A stretch of 64,000 nt of DNA from Sipunculus nudus (GCA_026874595.1 CM049309.1:92154723-92218722); one strand, 5' to 3'. Counted from the stretch's first letter, positions 26,832-34,874 are shown. The notes: generated from the letters alone by a model not told the origin. Made by a program: numbers and translations.

Positions 26832-29691
26832 TTAATAATAATAATAATTCCGCATGAATCCATATTTATATATGTAATTTGAATAACAAATATAAAATAA
26901 AGCGACTCTTTCGATTACAGAGGTACCAGAAACACTAATGCCTGAGGCCCACCGGGAGTTTAACGTGGACATGTTAGACCCAAAAGGTCAAGACGACACC
27001 GCTATGGTCAGGGTGAGTATAGTGACAGATCTCTCTCTCCCTCTCACACACACATACACACAAAACATCAGCATCGTACATGCAGCAGCAGCACCTGATC
27101 GCATCTGTGTGTGTCTTTTTGTACTAACAATAATGAAGGATTGCAAAGAAGGCGTTTTTTTAAATCTGAAATTGAAAAGCAAATATAAGATTTAATTGCA
27201 TATTTCTATAGGAACCACCAGCATGACATGAATTTATTATTAGTCTTTACTTACAGGACAATTGGTTTTTACTTGGCATTATTTAACTTTGTCGAAGCCC
27301 ATGTACCAGTATGTCTCGACAGTAATTTACAAACTCACTATGTAAATATTCTAATAGTCTCATTATATTCTGACATGAATATTTTGTAACAAATATTATC
27401 ATACGATTGCCTTCAGGGTCTCCATGTATAATCTCAATATATTTAAAGTTGCCGCAACCGCAGCAGTAAGAACACCTGGCGCCGACTATTTTTTTACAAA
27501 ATGATCGTGATATTTATGAATTGCACGGTGTTTTTTTTTTTTTTATAGGAAAAACGAATTTTACGGTTCTGGTTTATGAAAACGGCTGACGTCAACAGAG
27601 AAGGCACCGCAGAAATGTTCTTCAAGAAGGTAGTCAATCCAGATAATTTCCCTAGAGGTATGTTAAAAGACAACACACACACACACACATATCATTGAGA
27701 TTGTATCTTCTTTTCTTGGTCTTACCTGTGTCGGGGGGGGGGGGGGGATTTGAAAACGTTTTCGTATATGTAAACATTCGTACACTTTTTTCTGTTTTTC
27801 TTTAAACAGTATATTTATAAGACAGCATTGATGCGATAAATACTTTGTTTTGCAAACATAGCTTAAAAAGGGACATTACATGTTCGAGAAAACATTTTAT
27901 CATTTTTCACTTTCAGGGTACTATAATTCATGATCATCACCTCTTATAAGTATATAAACATGATACATGTATGTTAATAAAATGTTTTTAGAATATATCG
28001 AAGTATTTATGTTTAGTGACCAGCAGGTTTTAATTCTTAGTAATAACTTTTGACAGATTCAATTCGATTTGTTATCCGGGTGCTCAACCTCGTAAAACAA
28101 TTCCCTGATATAAAGAAAATAGAGTTGGAAATGAGACCGCTGACGTCAGAGGAACAAACCGAGAGGGCTGATTACGTCATAACCAAGCAAGTGACACAGA
28201 TCAGTCACGTGACCGCGAGTCATACCAGTCAGGACGACTACCACTCTCACCAGGCTGACCAAACCGGCGAGTCTCACGGCGAGATCAACGGCCAGTATAG
28301 TGAGTAATCTGACAAGCACTGAAAGAGCACAGACCTCCGCCATTACCGAAAACAAAAAAATAATGCTTCCATATCCGAGTCTAGGTCACCTATAAAAAAT
28401 CAAATCAGCTTCTCTGTGCTTCATGAAAACCCATCAATACTTGGGTAGCATAGGTACAAACACATAAATACACTTATAGTTTGATGAAAATAAAACCTAC
28501 AATGAACTTTATTTTGGAGGGGAGAAGTAAAGAGGACCTTGTGGTAATGACTGATCTATGTTTCCTAATCTTTGGTGGATTTTTCACGCATATTTAACAA
28601 AGGGATTTTCAATCAGAGAAGCCAACTGGACAAAAAATTTTATTCCCCGTTTTGGATTTGTAGACTCGCTAATTAATAAGTAAACAAAGTATTTCGTGTG
28701 GATTTACATCAAGAGCCTTATACAGGTCACAAACAGAAAGGATTTTTCAGGAAAGATTACTTGAAAAACAAAGAAAATATACAAAAAAATATATATTAGT
28801 TATATACTAAAATATAGCACATGTGACCATGCATATATGTGTTATTGTATTTATTTTTTTCCTATTTATATTATCTGTGGTACTAATTTGGGTATAATAG
28901 TAGCATAGTAGACGTAATAGTTTTTGTTGGTAAACTATTCCTGTTGTTGATCACATGATGTTATAGCGAGTTTGCATAAAATATACCAAAGAACATCTGA
29001 AAATTATTATAAATCCTATTAACGATAGATATGTCACACTATGACCCTTGTCACAGGTGGAGACCATGCCTCTGAAGAGTATGGGTCCACGCTGGAGAGA
29101 GCACGAACAGCCCAGGACGACGCCATGCTGCTCAAGGAGGAAGGGCTCAGTGACGCCACCTATGAAGAAGCATTGGAAGCTGCCGGCAGCAGTAGGTCTC
29201 GTTGGAATTTAGCAGGCACCAGTCAATGAATATGTACAATCAGTGTCATTTATTCCATATACCTCAAACTTTCTTTCAAGACATTTTAGTTTTTTTCAGT
29301 GTAATCCTGTAAAATTAAAAGTAGTTCTTTACTATGTCAAAGACATTGTAGCAGTAAGAATATACCACACTTACCACAATGCGATCACAGATTGTTTTTT
29401 TATAAATTTAGGAACTCAATCCAAATAACGTTTACTACTTAGTCCCTTTCCGTTTAGTTCCCTTTTATTGATTTTCTTTTATAACTTTTCAAAATATACT
29501 GATCATTCTGTCTTGGCAGCCTCCCTGGCGGCGACACCTAGTGGCGCTGAGAGAATTCGTAAGAGTCAGCTAGGTTCTCCCACGTCAGACAAATCCAAAC
29601 TGCTGGTCTGGCTGGCAAAGAGACAGAGAGTCCTCACACTGATAGAAGACGCCTACCCTAACGCCGTATCTCTTACCGACATCATAAGGTA

Positions 29692-29752
<61 letters not shown>

Positions 29753-32700
29753 ATACTTTCTTTCTGTTCTCTTTACTAAGATGTTCAGTCCGAGGCATCT
29801 GTGACGTCATCCCAGTAGTTTTAGAATCGAAACAACTGCAAATTATAGCGGTAAAATAGTCGAAATTCTTCAGTCACTCCAATTATGTCCCTGACGGGAT
29901 TTGCTATTACAGGCCGGACAGCCCATGTTGATATATAACACTTTTTAAAGCGGCGCATTTCTTGCTTTTTTGTAATGTAAATGGAGGTGGTTGACCCAAA
30001 TACGTATAATTTGTATATTCCTGGTTATTTTTATCCCTTGCAGACTGAATGGCTTGACGCGTAAGGACGTGGAGGCTGCATACATTTCTAGCTAATTTTA
30101 TTCCTTGCATGCTGAGTGGCATGATGCGTATAAGAAGTTCACTCTGCATACATTTCTAACTATTTTCATCCCTTGCAGACTTAGTGGCTTGAAGTGTGAG
30201 GACGTATAGGCTGCATACGTTTCCAACTAATGTTATCACTTGTAGACTTAGTGGCTTGACGCGTGAGGACTTACAGGTTGCATACATTTCTAGCTAATTT
30301 TATCCCTTGCAGACTGAAAGGCTTGAAGCATGAGGACGTATAGGCGGCATACATTTCTAGCTAATGTTATCACTTGTAGACTTAGTTGCTTGACGCGTGA
30401 GGACTTACAGGTTGCATACATTTCTAGCTAATTTTATCCCTGCAGACAGAAAGGCTTGAAGCGTGAGGACGTATAGGCTGCATACATTTCTAGCTAATGT
30501 TATCACTTGTAGACTTAGTGGCTTGACGCGTGAGGACGTACAGGTTGCATACATTTCTAGCTAATTTTATCCCTGCAGACAGAAAGGCTTGAAGCGTGAG
30601 GACGTATAGGCGGCATACATTTCTAGCTAATGTTATCACTTGTAGACTTAGTGGCTTGACGCGTGAGGACGTACAGGTTGCAAACATTTCTAGCTAATTT
30701 TATCCCTTGCAGATTGAGTGGCTTGACGCGTGAGGTCGTACAGGTTGCATACATTTCTAGCTAATTTTATCCCTTGCAGATTGAGTGGCTTGACGCGTGA
30801 GGACGTGGAGGCGGTCCTTCGGGAGCTCCATGAGAAGGGAGTGGTGGACGAGATGGAGAAGGATCGCTGGGTGCGTATTCAGGCATCCAAGAAAACCACA
30901 GTGGTAGCCACTCAAGTCACAAACGAAGGCGAAACCAAGACAGAGAAAGTCAAATCACACGGTACGTTCTTACAACACTTCACATATCAAACCCTGTCGA
31001 TTAAAGTTCTGGCAGGACGTGCTAACATCAGGCATCTCTATGTACCATAAGTACCATCGCTGTGAACAAACTTTGACACGGGACATAGACAAAATTGGAT
31101 CTTTTACAAAGTTACTTTAGGTCATCAATTCTTTTTAAATAGATAATGTAATAATACAAATAGTTCTTATAGGAGTGTAGAAATAATGCAAAGCTACAAC
31201 CTATGTGGAAACATGGAAAAGCGTTTGTTACTAAAAATAATGTCTTTATTAATCATACCGTGATGCAGCTTCATACGTGTTTTAGCAACACAAAGAGTAA
31301 TATAAAAGTGAAAAATCGGACTACATCGGTATCTTGTAAACTGTTATTTGTATTGCCTTTATAGATGTACAAGTGGTTGCGCACATTCCGGTACTGCCCC
31401 GTAACGAACAGCCGACAGTAGCCGTGATTACTCTCATGTACTGTGAAAAGGTGGCGGTGGACGCCATGATGGATACCAAAACAACCTACGTCAGATACAA
31501 AACAGAAGGTGGGACTAAGTTTCTTTATACTTCGGTAGTATTCTCCAGGGTTGAATCTACGATAGTTCATTTGTCTCACCAAAAACCTTTGGAAATAGGA
31601 ATACGCCTTATGAACAAAAGTTTGTTTGCACTTGTTTGTTTTATATTACAAGCTACGGGCATTTTATAAAAAAAATCCAAAGTTTAAAGTTTAATAAAAC
31701 TGACAACAGACACATCAGATCACACAAAAAAATAATACTTCTCGTCCGCTTCTTGTGTTTAACAGGTGAAGGTACAGTTTACACAGTAGGACTGATTGGC
31801 AAACACAGAGTGGTTTCTACGAAGCTTGCCCGGATAGGAAGAGGACAGGGCGCCATGATGTCTTCAGAGAACACCGTCACAAGACTGCTGGGTGAGTTGA
31901 TGATATGTGCCACAATAGGGGCATCACGGTTTATTCATTGTGCCGATAAATGCAGATTCCTGAAAGGACACCTTCCACTAAGACTTCTTGGTCATAGCTA
32001 GTTTCCACATCGGCAGCGTTCTCTTTTTCAAGGTATTTTCATGGGATACCAAAGTCAGGAATTTGAGTTATAATGGTTGTTTTTTAATTTCTTCTTTACG
32101 CACCCCTTCCACCATCGGATCCTTCCATTTGTTTTGTTCAATATTTCCACTCATAAGTCTTGCTCTATAGTTTCAAAAATGCCTTTCTCATTCTGGTCTC
32201 CCAGAATATGCCAAATGAGTGAAATTAGATGACTTTTCAAGGATTCTCAAAATTAGCTACATTCATGCACTTCTATGATCTGGTACATTGCTACATTTGG
32301 ATATGTGTTTTGAAATGTGTAAGGTGGCATTTTCAAACGAGCATTCTAGAACAGCAAATTAGAGATTCAGTTGGGTAACTGAAAATGCAGATAATTTATA
32401 CATTTTTACTTTATACTGTACATTATATTATTCTAGGGAAATTTAGCCTATATTATTGTATCCCCAGACAAAGTCGGGGGATACTATGTTTTCATACCGG
32501 TCCCGCCGCCGCCGCCTATAAATCTTGTTGGCACGAAAACTCAAAAAATATTTCACGGATCTTTACCAAACTTGGTATGTGTATAGATATGGGTGAGAGG
32601 AGAGTGTCCTTGACCTTAAATAGGTCAAATTTTGGGGAAAATCATACAAATTCTTAAATATCTCAAGAAATCTTGCTTAGATTGATCCCAAAATCAAGTT

Positions 32701-34776
32701 GATGGAAGATCAACGATAGGGTTGTTATGTTCCAGAAACTGGTGGCGCCACCTATTATTCTTTACTTGTTTTCATGCCGTTAAATACCCCCATCATTGCC
32801 ACTTAAAAGTACTGTCAGCATTATAAGTCAAAAACTAATGGACAGATTTCTTTCATATTATGCATATACATAGACATGGGTTATGGGATGATGTATATAT
32901 AAATTGGGGTCATGACCTTTCTTATTAGAGTGGCCTTGACCTTGAATATTACCATATATGGTGAAAATCACAAAATCATTAATATCTCATTAAGGGATGC
33001 AGTTATTGGTCCAAAAATCAACTTGACCGAAGATCTTGGATAGTAATGTCATGTACCTGAAAAAGGTGGCGCCACCTGTTATTCTTTCACTTGTTTTTGT
33101 GCCGTTTTATACCCCCATCATTGCCACTTAAAAGTACTGTCAGCATTATAAATCAAAAACTAATGGACAGATTTCTTTCATATTATGCATATACATAGAC
33201 ATGGGTTATGGGATGATGTATATATAAATTTGGGTCATGACTTTTCCTATTAGAGGGGCCTTGACCTTGAATATTACCATATATGTTGAAAATTGCACAA
33301 AATAATTAATATCTCAATAAGGGATGCATGGATTGGTCCAAAAATCAACTTGATCAAAGATCTTGGATAGTATTGTCATGTACCGGAAACAGGTGGCGCC
33401 ACCTGTTATTCTTTTACTTGTTTTTGTGCCGTTTAATACCCTATCATTGCCACTTGACAGTACTGCGAGTATTATAAGTCAAAATCTAATGGACAGATTT
33501 CTTTCATATTATGCATATACATAGATATGGGTTATGGGATGATGTTTATTTAAATTGGGGTCATGACCTTTCCTATGAGAGTGGCCTTGACCTTGAATAT
33601 TGCCATATATGGTGAAAATCATACAAAATCATTAATATCTCAATAAGAGAGGCATTGATTGGTCCAAAAATCAACTTAACCGAAGATCTTGGATAGTGTT
33701 GTCATGTACCGGAAACTGGTAGCGCCACCTGTTATTCTTTTACTTGTTTTCGTGCCGTTTAATACCCCATCATTGCCACTTAACAGTACTGTGAGCATTA
33801 TAAGTCAAAAACTAATGGACAGATGTCTTTCGTATTATGCATATACATAGACATGGGTTAGGGGATGATGTATATTGAAATTGGGGTCATGACCTTTTCT
33901 ATGAGATTGATCTTTTCTATGAGTGTGGTCTGATTGTTGCTAATTGTTGCTGAAGATGGGGGGGGGGCTATTCTTAAAGGGGGGGGGGATTAATTGTCTG
34001 GGGATACTATGGCACCTGCGGTGCCATGAAATATCTAGTTACTTCATACTCTATCATACTTGATTTCAGGGACATTTGGCTACGTTGAGCACGTGTTTCT
34101 GGTTGGCGTAGGAGGAGGAGTTGCAAACTATAATGACGACAGTCGTCACGTGAGACTAGGGGACGTTGTTGTTTCTAAAGCAGACTTTGACGGTGGCCCC
34201 ATCTACATCCGGTGTGCTAGCGTGGATGAGGAGAGCGGAGGCGGCTATAGCTTCTCTACCCAGTGCTGGAATCCGCGGGAAAACGACATCGAGGCTGTCG
34301 GGCAAAAGATCGGCAACAACTGGGAATCCTTCCTGGAAGACGCCATCCAAGACTTGCAAAAAGAAAACCCCCGCGTTAAACGTCCCGCCCCTGAAAAAGA
34401 TCGTCTCATCAGATTAAAGGGAGGGGAAGAGGAGGAGGTCCCGCATCCCACACCAACGTCAGGGTCACGCAGGGAGGAATTCCCAAACCTCCCTGTGGTG
34501 CACTACGGCGCCATAGGGGCGGGCGAGGATTTGAACAAAGATGGCGAGATACGTCAGGATTTTGCATTACTGAATGAGGTCAAGGTCATTGATTGTGGTT
34601 ACGAAGGGGTACTGGAATCAATCGATGGTAATCGCAAGGACAGCTTTGCTATCATTAGGGGCGTGGCTGATTACATAGATGGTACGACCAAGAAGGAGTG
34701 GCAGTCCTACGCCTCCGTGGCTGCCGCTGCTGTCCTTAAAGCTATACTTCAAGAGCTTCCGAGGTCAGAAGAATAA
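7786..34776 (+). CDS. Winged-helix / nucleoside phosphorylase-like (MTAN/PNP fold) protein, 11 exons
   Basis: Spliced gene, proposed join: 7786-7810, 26403-26549, 26921-27012, 27549-27657, 28057-28299, 29057-29191, 29520-29688, 30780-30961, 31365-31508, 31766-31891, 34070-34776. Every junction is GT..AG and all phases agree, giving 2079 nt, 692 residues plus TAA. Residues 9-200 match no family I know and are followed by a His/Ser-rich acidic linker. Residues 278-340 look like a winged helix (helix at [20 protein letters not shown], then wing KDRWVRI). Residues 385-688 look like the PNP/UDP phosphorylase superfamily, closest in style to nucleosidase-like domains of fungal and animal multidomain proteins. 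Seen motifs: [18 protein letters not shown] (467-474), RLGDVVVS (486-493), HYGAIGAG (602-609), RGVADY with Asp658 where MTA/SAH nucleosidase has its catalytic Asp. By family it would cleave or bind a nucleoside; substrate unknown. The first exon is the weakest part. Confidence 0.85.
8521..8742. repeat. (CT)n, (AT)n and (GA)n microsatellites
   Basis: A CT run (about 8527-8556) passes into an AT run to about 8640. After a short unique stretch a long GA run follows (8685-8742). The CT and GA runs are complementary and could pair in a transcript to form a long hairpin loop. They lie between the two candidate first exons. Confidence 0.95.
8832..8859 (+). CDS. Exon 1 candidate B, alternative first exon
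   Basis: ATG followed by codons for MSDSAVNNE, then one G before GTTTGT at 8860. Like candidate A it ends GAA G before GT, leaves one base (phase 1) and would join in frame to exon 2 at 26403. The short Asn/Asp/Ser/Glu peptide resembles that of candidate A. The sequence before the ATG (CTGCTTCACAAATC) also loosely resembles that before candidate A (CTGCTCAAC). No transcript evidence is available. Confidence 0.3.
9962..10039. repeat. (TA)n microsatellite
   Basis: About 39 uninterrupted TA dinucleotides. Overlapping open frames encode only alternating Ile-Tyr and are not genes. Confidence 0.98.
10438..10514. repeat. (TA)n microsatellite
   Basis: Second long uninterrupted TA run, about 400 bp after the first. 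Confidence 0.98.
10804..10870. repeat. (TA)n microsatellite
   Basis: Third long TA run in the same kilobase. The three are spaced at roughly 400 bp but their flanks are not obviously alike. Confidence 0.98.
12355..13110 (-). repeat. Dispersed repeat, inverted relative of 41090-42430
   Basis: On the minus strand this stretch resembles 41090-42430 on the plus strand. Shared landmarks are a GC-rich block with GGGGAAGCCT and GTTACATAATGC-like text, then GCCAAAGTTGGGCAAAATTTAAGG, then GTTTTGGCCCATA and ACTGACCTAATTT. No coding frame was found. It is an old interspersed repeat inside intron 1. Confidence 0.7.
13845..14065. repeat. Degenerate GAATTCTCATT / CCTGGGAA repeat with inverted symmetry
   Basis: Short phrases such as GAGAATTCC, GAATTCTCATTTTTCC and TTCTCATTCTTCCC recur in both orientations every 25-35 bp. 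They form a decayed tandem or palindromic cluster that ends at the CT/AT microsatellite. Confidence 0.6.
14066..14138. repeat. (CT)n(TA)n microsatellite
   Basis: A CT run of about 16 dinucleotides changes directly to a TA run of about 20. Confidence 0.97.
14411..14467. repeat. (CT)n microsatellite
   Basis: An uninterrupted CT run of about 28 dinucleotides. Confidence 0.97.
15035..15190. repeat. ~35-41-bp degenerate tandem repeat, about four copies
   Basis: Each unit contains ATAATACCTTTAA followed by a purine-rich AGG/GGAGAGCTAA and usually CACAC. Copies vary in length and sequence, so the array looks old. Confidence 0.75.
15984..16045. repeat. (TA)n microsatellite next to a tRNA-like element
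   Basis: A TA run with one TTT interruption, directly abutting the GTTACGG terminus at 16047. Confidence 0.97.
16047..16187 (-). mobile_element. tRNA-like short element with GTTACGG inverted ends, decayed copy
   Basis: It begins GTTACGGAAA and ends CCCCGTAAT, near-inverted termini. The interior aligns with the copy at 16328-16482 (AGGAAAATAT, TCGGTGG, GCTTTACTAGCGAGACAGTT). The tRNA-like B-box region is degraded here. A (TA)n run adjoins it. See the second copy for the family argument. Confidence 0.6.
16328..16482 (-). mobile_element. tRNA-like short element with inverted ends, better-preserved copy
   Basis: Plus-strand GGGATTCGAACCC is the reverse complement of a perfect RNA polymerase III B box, GGGTTCGAATCCC. 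On the minus strand, upstream text resembles a tRNA body (TAGCGAAGTATAGTTCAAAC). The termini are GTTATGG and CCCGTAAC, an inverted pair, and the right end abuts a (TA)n run. This could be a tRNA-derived SINE or a MITE carrying a tRNA-like promoter. It is not a functional tRNA gene, as the cloverleaf is not convincing. Confidence 0.6.
16483..16549. repeat. (TA)n microsatellite next to a tRNA-like element
   Basis: A TA run directly following the CCCGTAAC terminus. Together with 15984-16045 it brackets the pair of tRNA-like elements. Confidence 0.97.
17586..17655. repeat. (TA)n microsatellite
   Basis: About 35 uninterrupted dinucleotides. Confidence 0.98.
18616..18942 (-). CDS. Unrecognised basic ORF, possible terminal exon or intronless gene
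   Basis: An open frame of 108 codons from ATG at 18942 to TAA at 18616, opening [12 protein letters not shown]. It is richer in G+C than its surroundings and basic near its C-terminus ([15 protein letters not shown]). No known domain was recognised. Two features suggest function: a TATAAAA on the minus strand at 18966-18960, and an excellent 3' splice site inside the frame (CCCCTTTTCCTTGCAG near 18907). The two conflict: the TATA box is too close to the ATG for both to be used, while the splice site would make this a terminal exon of a minus-strand gene nested in intron 1. Chance is also possible. Confidence 0.25.
   Translation of the reverse strand: MSESRRLTPLFLAVCNVAVSRLSRDVVWNGVPAFGNTIISFIPRISGKISLAFQSVHERLLNNRAGVGIVTRRRGLYKYRQRRHRHEPTLITAQIIQILEHSVKECAL
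21072..21457. repeat. 56-bp minisatellite, about six copies, with a shorter leading repeat
   Basis: Near-identical 56-bp units begin GATGTTAGTGCTGGCAGGAT at 21183, 21239, 21295, 21351 and 21407, with a divergent one at about 21127. One unit has GGGACCC for GGGACTC. Upstream, two ~36-bp units start GATGAGGCAGACATCTGT. High identity suggests recent expansion. Confidence 0.95.
21935..22130. mobile_element. MITE-like element, GCGGATCCAGG family (copy B, inverted)
   Basis: Ends AGCAGATCCTTGG (left, decayed) and CCTGGATCCGCC (right). Read on the minus strand it parallels copy A at 4598-4784, including AAAATTGGTCTGAA and AAAAGGTTGC. It contains two long C runs. Confidence 0.75.
22946..22974. repeat. 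(TA)n microsatellite, short
   Basis: About 14 TA dinucleotides within intron 1. Confidence 0.9.
24781..24794. promoter_or_regulatory. RFX X-box-like palindrome
   Basis: GTAGCCATGGCAAC fits the X-box consensus GTNRCC-N(0-3)-RGYAAC exactly. A related but imperfect site, GAAACCATGGCAAC, lies at 24123-24136. RFX factors bind such sites in ciliary and other genes. It lies in intron 1 of the phosphorylase-like gene; whether it is used is unknown. Confidence 0.3.
25422..25449 (+). CDS. Exon 1 candidate C, weak
   Basis: ATG then codons for MADSGYLGA plus one base before GTATAT at 25450, again phase 1 and compatible with exon 2. It is only 950 bp from exon 2 and lies in a GC-rich, CpG-containing stretch (25330-25495), so a short-intron transcript from here is conceivable. 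The donor is weaker than those of candidates A and B. Confidence 0.2.
26403..26549 (+). CDS. Exon 2, residues 9-57 of the phosphorylase-like protein
   Basis: The acceptor is GACGTTTCAG ending at 26402 and the donor is GTAATA at 26550. It enters at phase 1 and leaves at phase 1. It encodes [15 protein letters not shown] and ends ISKKAN. It is the first exon supported by its own protein-like composition. No known motif. Confidence 0.8.
26783..26848. repeat. (AAT)n microsatellite in intron 2
   Basis: About 22 TAA/AAT triplets with a single interruption. Confidence 0.97.
26921..27012 (+). CDS. Exon 3, residues 58-88
   Basis: The acceptor TTTCGATTACAG ends at 26920 and the donor is a consensus GTGAGT at 27013. 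The exon leaves in phase 0. It encodes an acidic stretch, [15 protein letters not shown] to DDTAMVR. Confidence 0.85.
27549..27657 (+). CDS. Exon 4, residues 89-124
   Basis: A poly-T tract and TATAG precede the exon; GTATGT at 27658 follows. It encodes [15 protein letters not shown] and [11 protein letters not shown], a mixed strand/helix pattern consistent with a folded domain that I cannot name. Confidence 0.88.
28057..28299 (+). CDS. Exon 5, residues 125-205, His/Ser-rich end
   Basis: The acceptor is TTTTGACAG and the donor a consensus GTGAGT at 28300. The first half ([23 protein letters not shown]) continues the N-terminal domain. The second half becomes a His/Ser/Asp/Gln linker ([15 protein letters not shown]). 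The linker is probably disordered; clustered His could bind metal, but that is only inference. Confidence 0.88.
29057..29191 (+). CDS. Exon 6, residues 206-250, acidic helical linker
   Basis: The acceptor CTTGTCACAG ends at 29056 and the donor GTAGGT starts at 29192. It encodes an Ala/Glu-rich stretch ([20 protein letters not shown]) likely to be helical. It joins in phase 1 to the next exon, forming Thr251. Confidence 0.85.
29520..29688 (+). CDS. Exon 7, residues 251-307, first half of the winged helix
   Basis: The acceptor TCTTGGCAG ends at 29519 and the donor GTATGC starts at 29689. It encodes a Ser/Pro linker then [20 protein letters not shown] and VSLTDIIR, helices 1-2 of a winged-helix-type fold. 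It ends with two bases of Arg307, which exon 8 completes. A (TA)n run starts within 10 bases of the donor. Confidence 0.9.
29695..29756. repeat. (TA)n microsatellite directly after the exon 7 donor
   Basis: A TA run with one TTT interruption starts a few bases into intron 7. Length changes here could influence use of the donor. Confidence 0.95.
30028..30779 (+). repeat. Tandem array of duplicated exon 8 splice acceptors, ~67-bp period
   Basis: Eleven copies of a 66-67-bp unit precede the true exon 8. Each carries TTTCTAGCTAATTTTATCCC (branch- and pyrimidine-like), CTTGCAG or CTTGTAG, then about 30 bases homologous to the start of exon 8 (TGAGTGGCTTGACGCGTGAG). Exon-like starts fall at 30044, about 30110, 30179, 30246, 30313, 30380, 30446, 30513, 30579, 30646 and 30713; the true one is 30780. 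The copy near 30110 has lost its AG (GCATG). Copies 4, 6, 8 and 10 (TGTAG) alternate with 5, 7 and 9 (GACTGAAAGG or GACAGAAAGG), so part of the array grew as 133-bp dimers. None of the copies could extend the protein: in phase they run into TAG, or into AYISS followed by a stop. Confidence 0.95.
30780..30961 (+). CDS. Exon 8, residues 307-367, second half of the winged helix
   Basis: The acceptor ATCCCTTGCAG ends at 30779 and the donor GTACGT starts at 30962. It encodes [20 protein letters not shown], a recognition-helix-like segment, then a wing ([13 protein letters not shown]) and a Lys/Thr-rich linker. Only this copy of the repeated acceptor continues into GAGGCGGTCCTT and stays open, so it is the productive exon. 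Confidence 0.92.
31365..31508 (+). CDS. Exon 9, residues 368-415, start of the phosphorylase-like domain
   Basis: The acceptor TGCCTTTATAG ends at 31364 and the donor GTGGGA starts at 31509. It encodes [20 protein letters not shown], matching the first strand and helix of PNP/MTAN-like domains. Related proteins have an acidic residue at this helix (Glu395 here). Confidence 0.9.
31766..31891 (+). CDS. Exon 10, residues 416-457
   Basis: The acceptor GTGTTTAACAG ends at 31765 and the donor is a consensus GTGAGT at 31892. It encodes [20 protein letters not shown], the strand-turn-strand typical of nucleosidase-like domains, followed by a Gly/Ala segment ([14 protein letters not shown]). Confidence 0.92.
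32459..34028. mobile_element. Tandemly built ~325-bp repeat element filling intron 10
   Basis: Left end near TCCCCAGACAAAGTCGGGGG (32462); right end near GTCTGGGGATACTATGG (33997-34013). Monomers recur at about 325 bp, marked by TATGCATATACATAGACATG at about 32861, 33186, 33511 and 33837, with a divergent earlier one. Each monomer also carries GGTGGCGCCACCT or a decayed version. No coding frame was seen. It stops about 40 bp before the exon 11 acceptor and contains G runs near its end. Likely a non-autonomous element of uncertain class. Confidence 0.75.
34070..34776 (+). CDS. Exon 11, residues 458-692, core of the phosphorylase-like domain and stop
   Basis: The acceptor TTGATTTCAG ends at 34069 and the TAA is at 34774-34776. 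It encodes [14 protein letters not shown] (phosphate/ribose-loop-like glycines), [10 protein letters not shown], an acidic insertion (about 495-595, including a KGGEEEEVP run), then [13 protein letters not shown] and [14 protein letters not shown], closing with [17 protein letters not shown]. These are the ordered landmarks of PNP/MTAN-like domains. Where many relatives have EMEAAG, this protein has GYEGVL (634-639). The single Glu636 is kept but the neighbouring residues differ, so activity or substrate may differ. Confidence 0.93.
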
Positions 34777-34874
34777 ATAGTCCACCCGCCACCAGGGGTC
34801 TCCAAAATACGCAGTTTTCGATCTCTGTCACAGTCATTCATCTTTATATGAACTTTGCAGAATATGATTCTGCT

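Noticed and set aside
29538-29552. CTCF-like word in exon 7 (ACACCTAGTGGCGCT)
   Set aside because: Three mismatches to the consensus, including within the invariant AG, and it is constrained as coding sequence.
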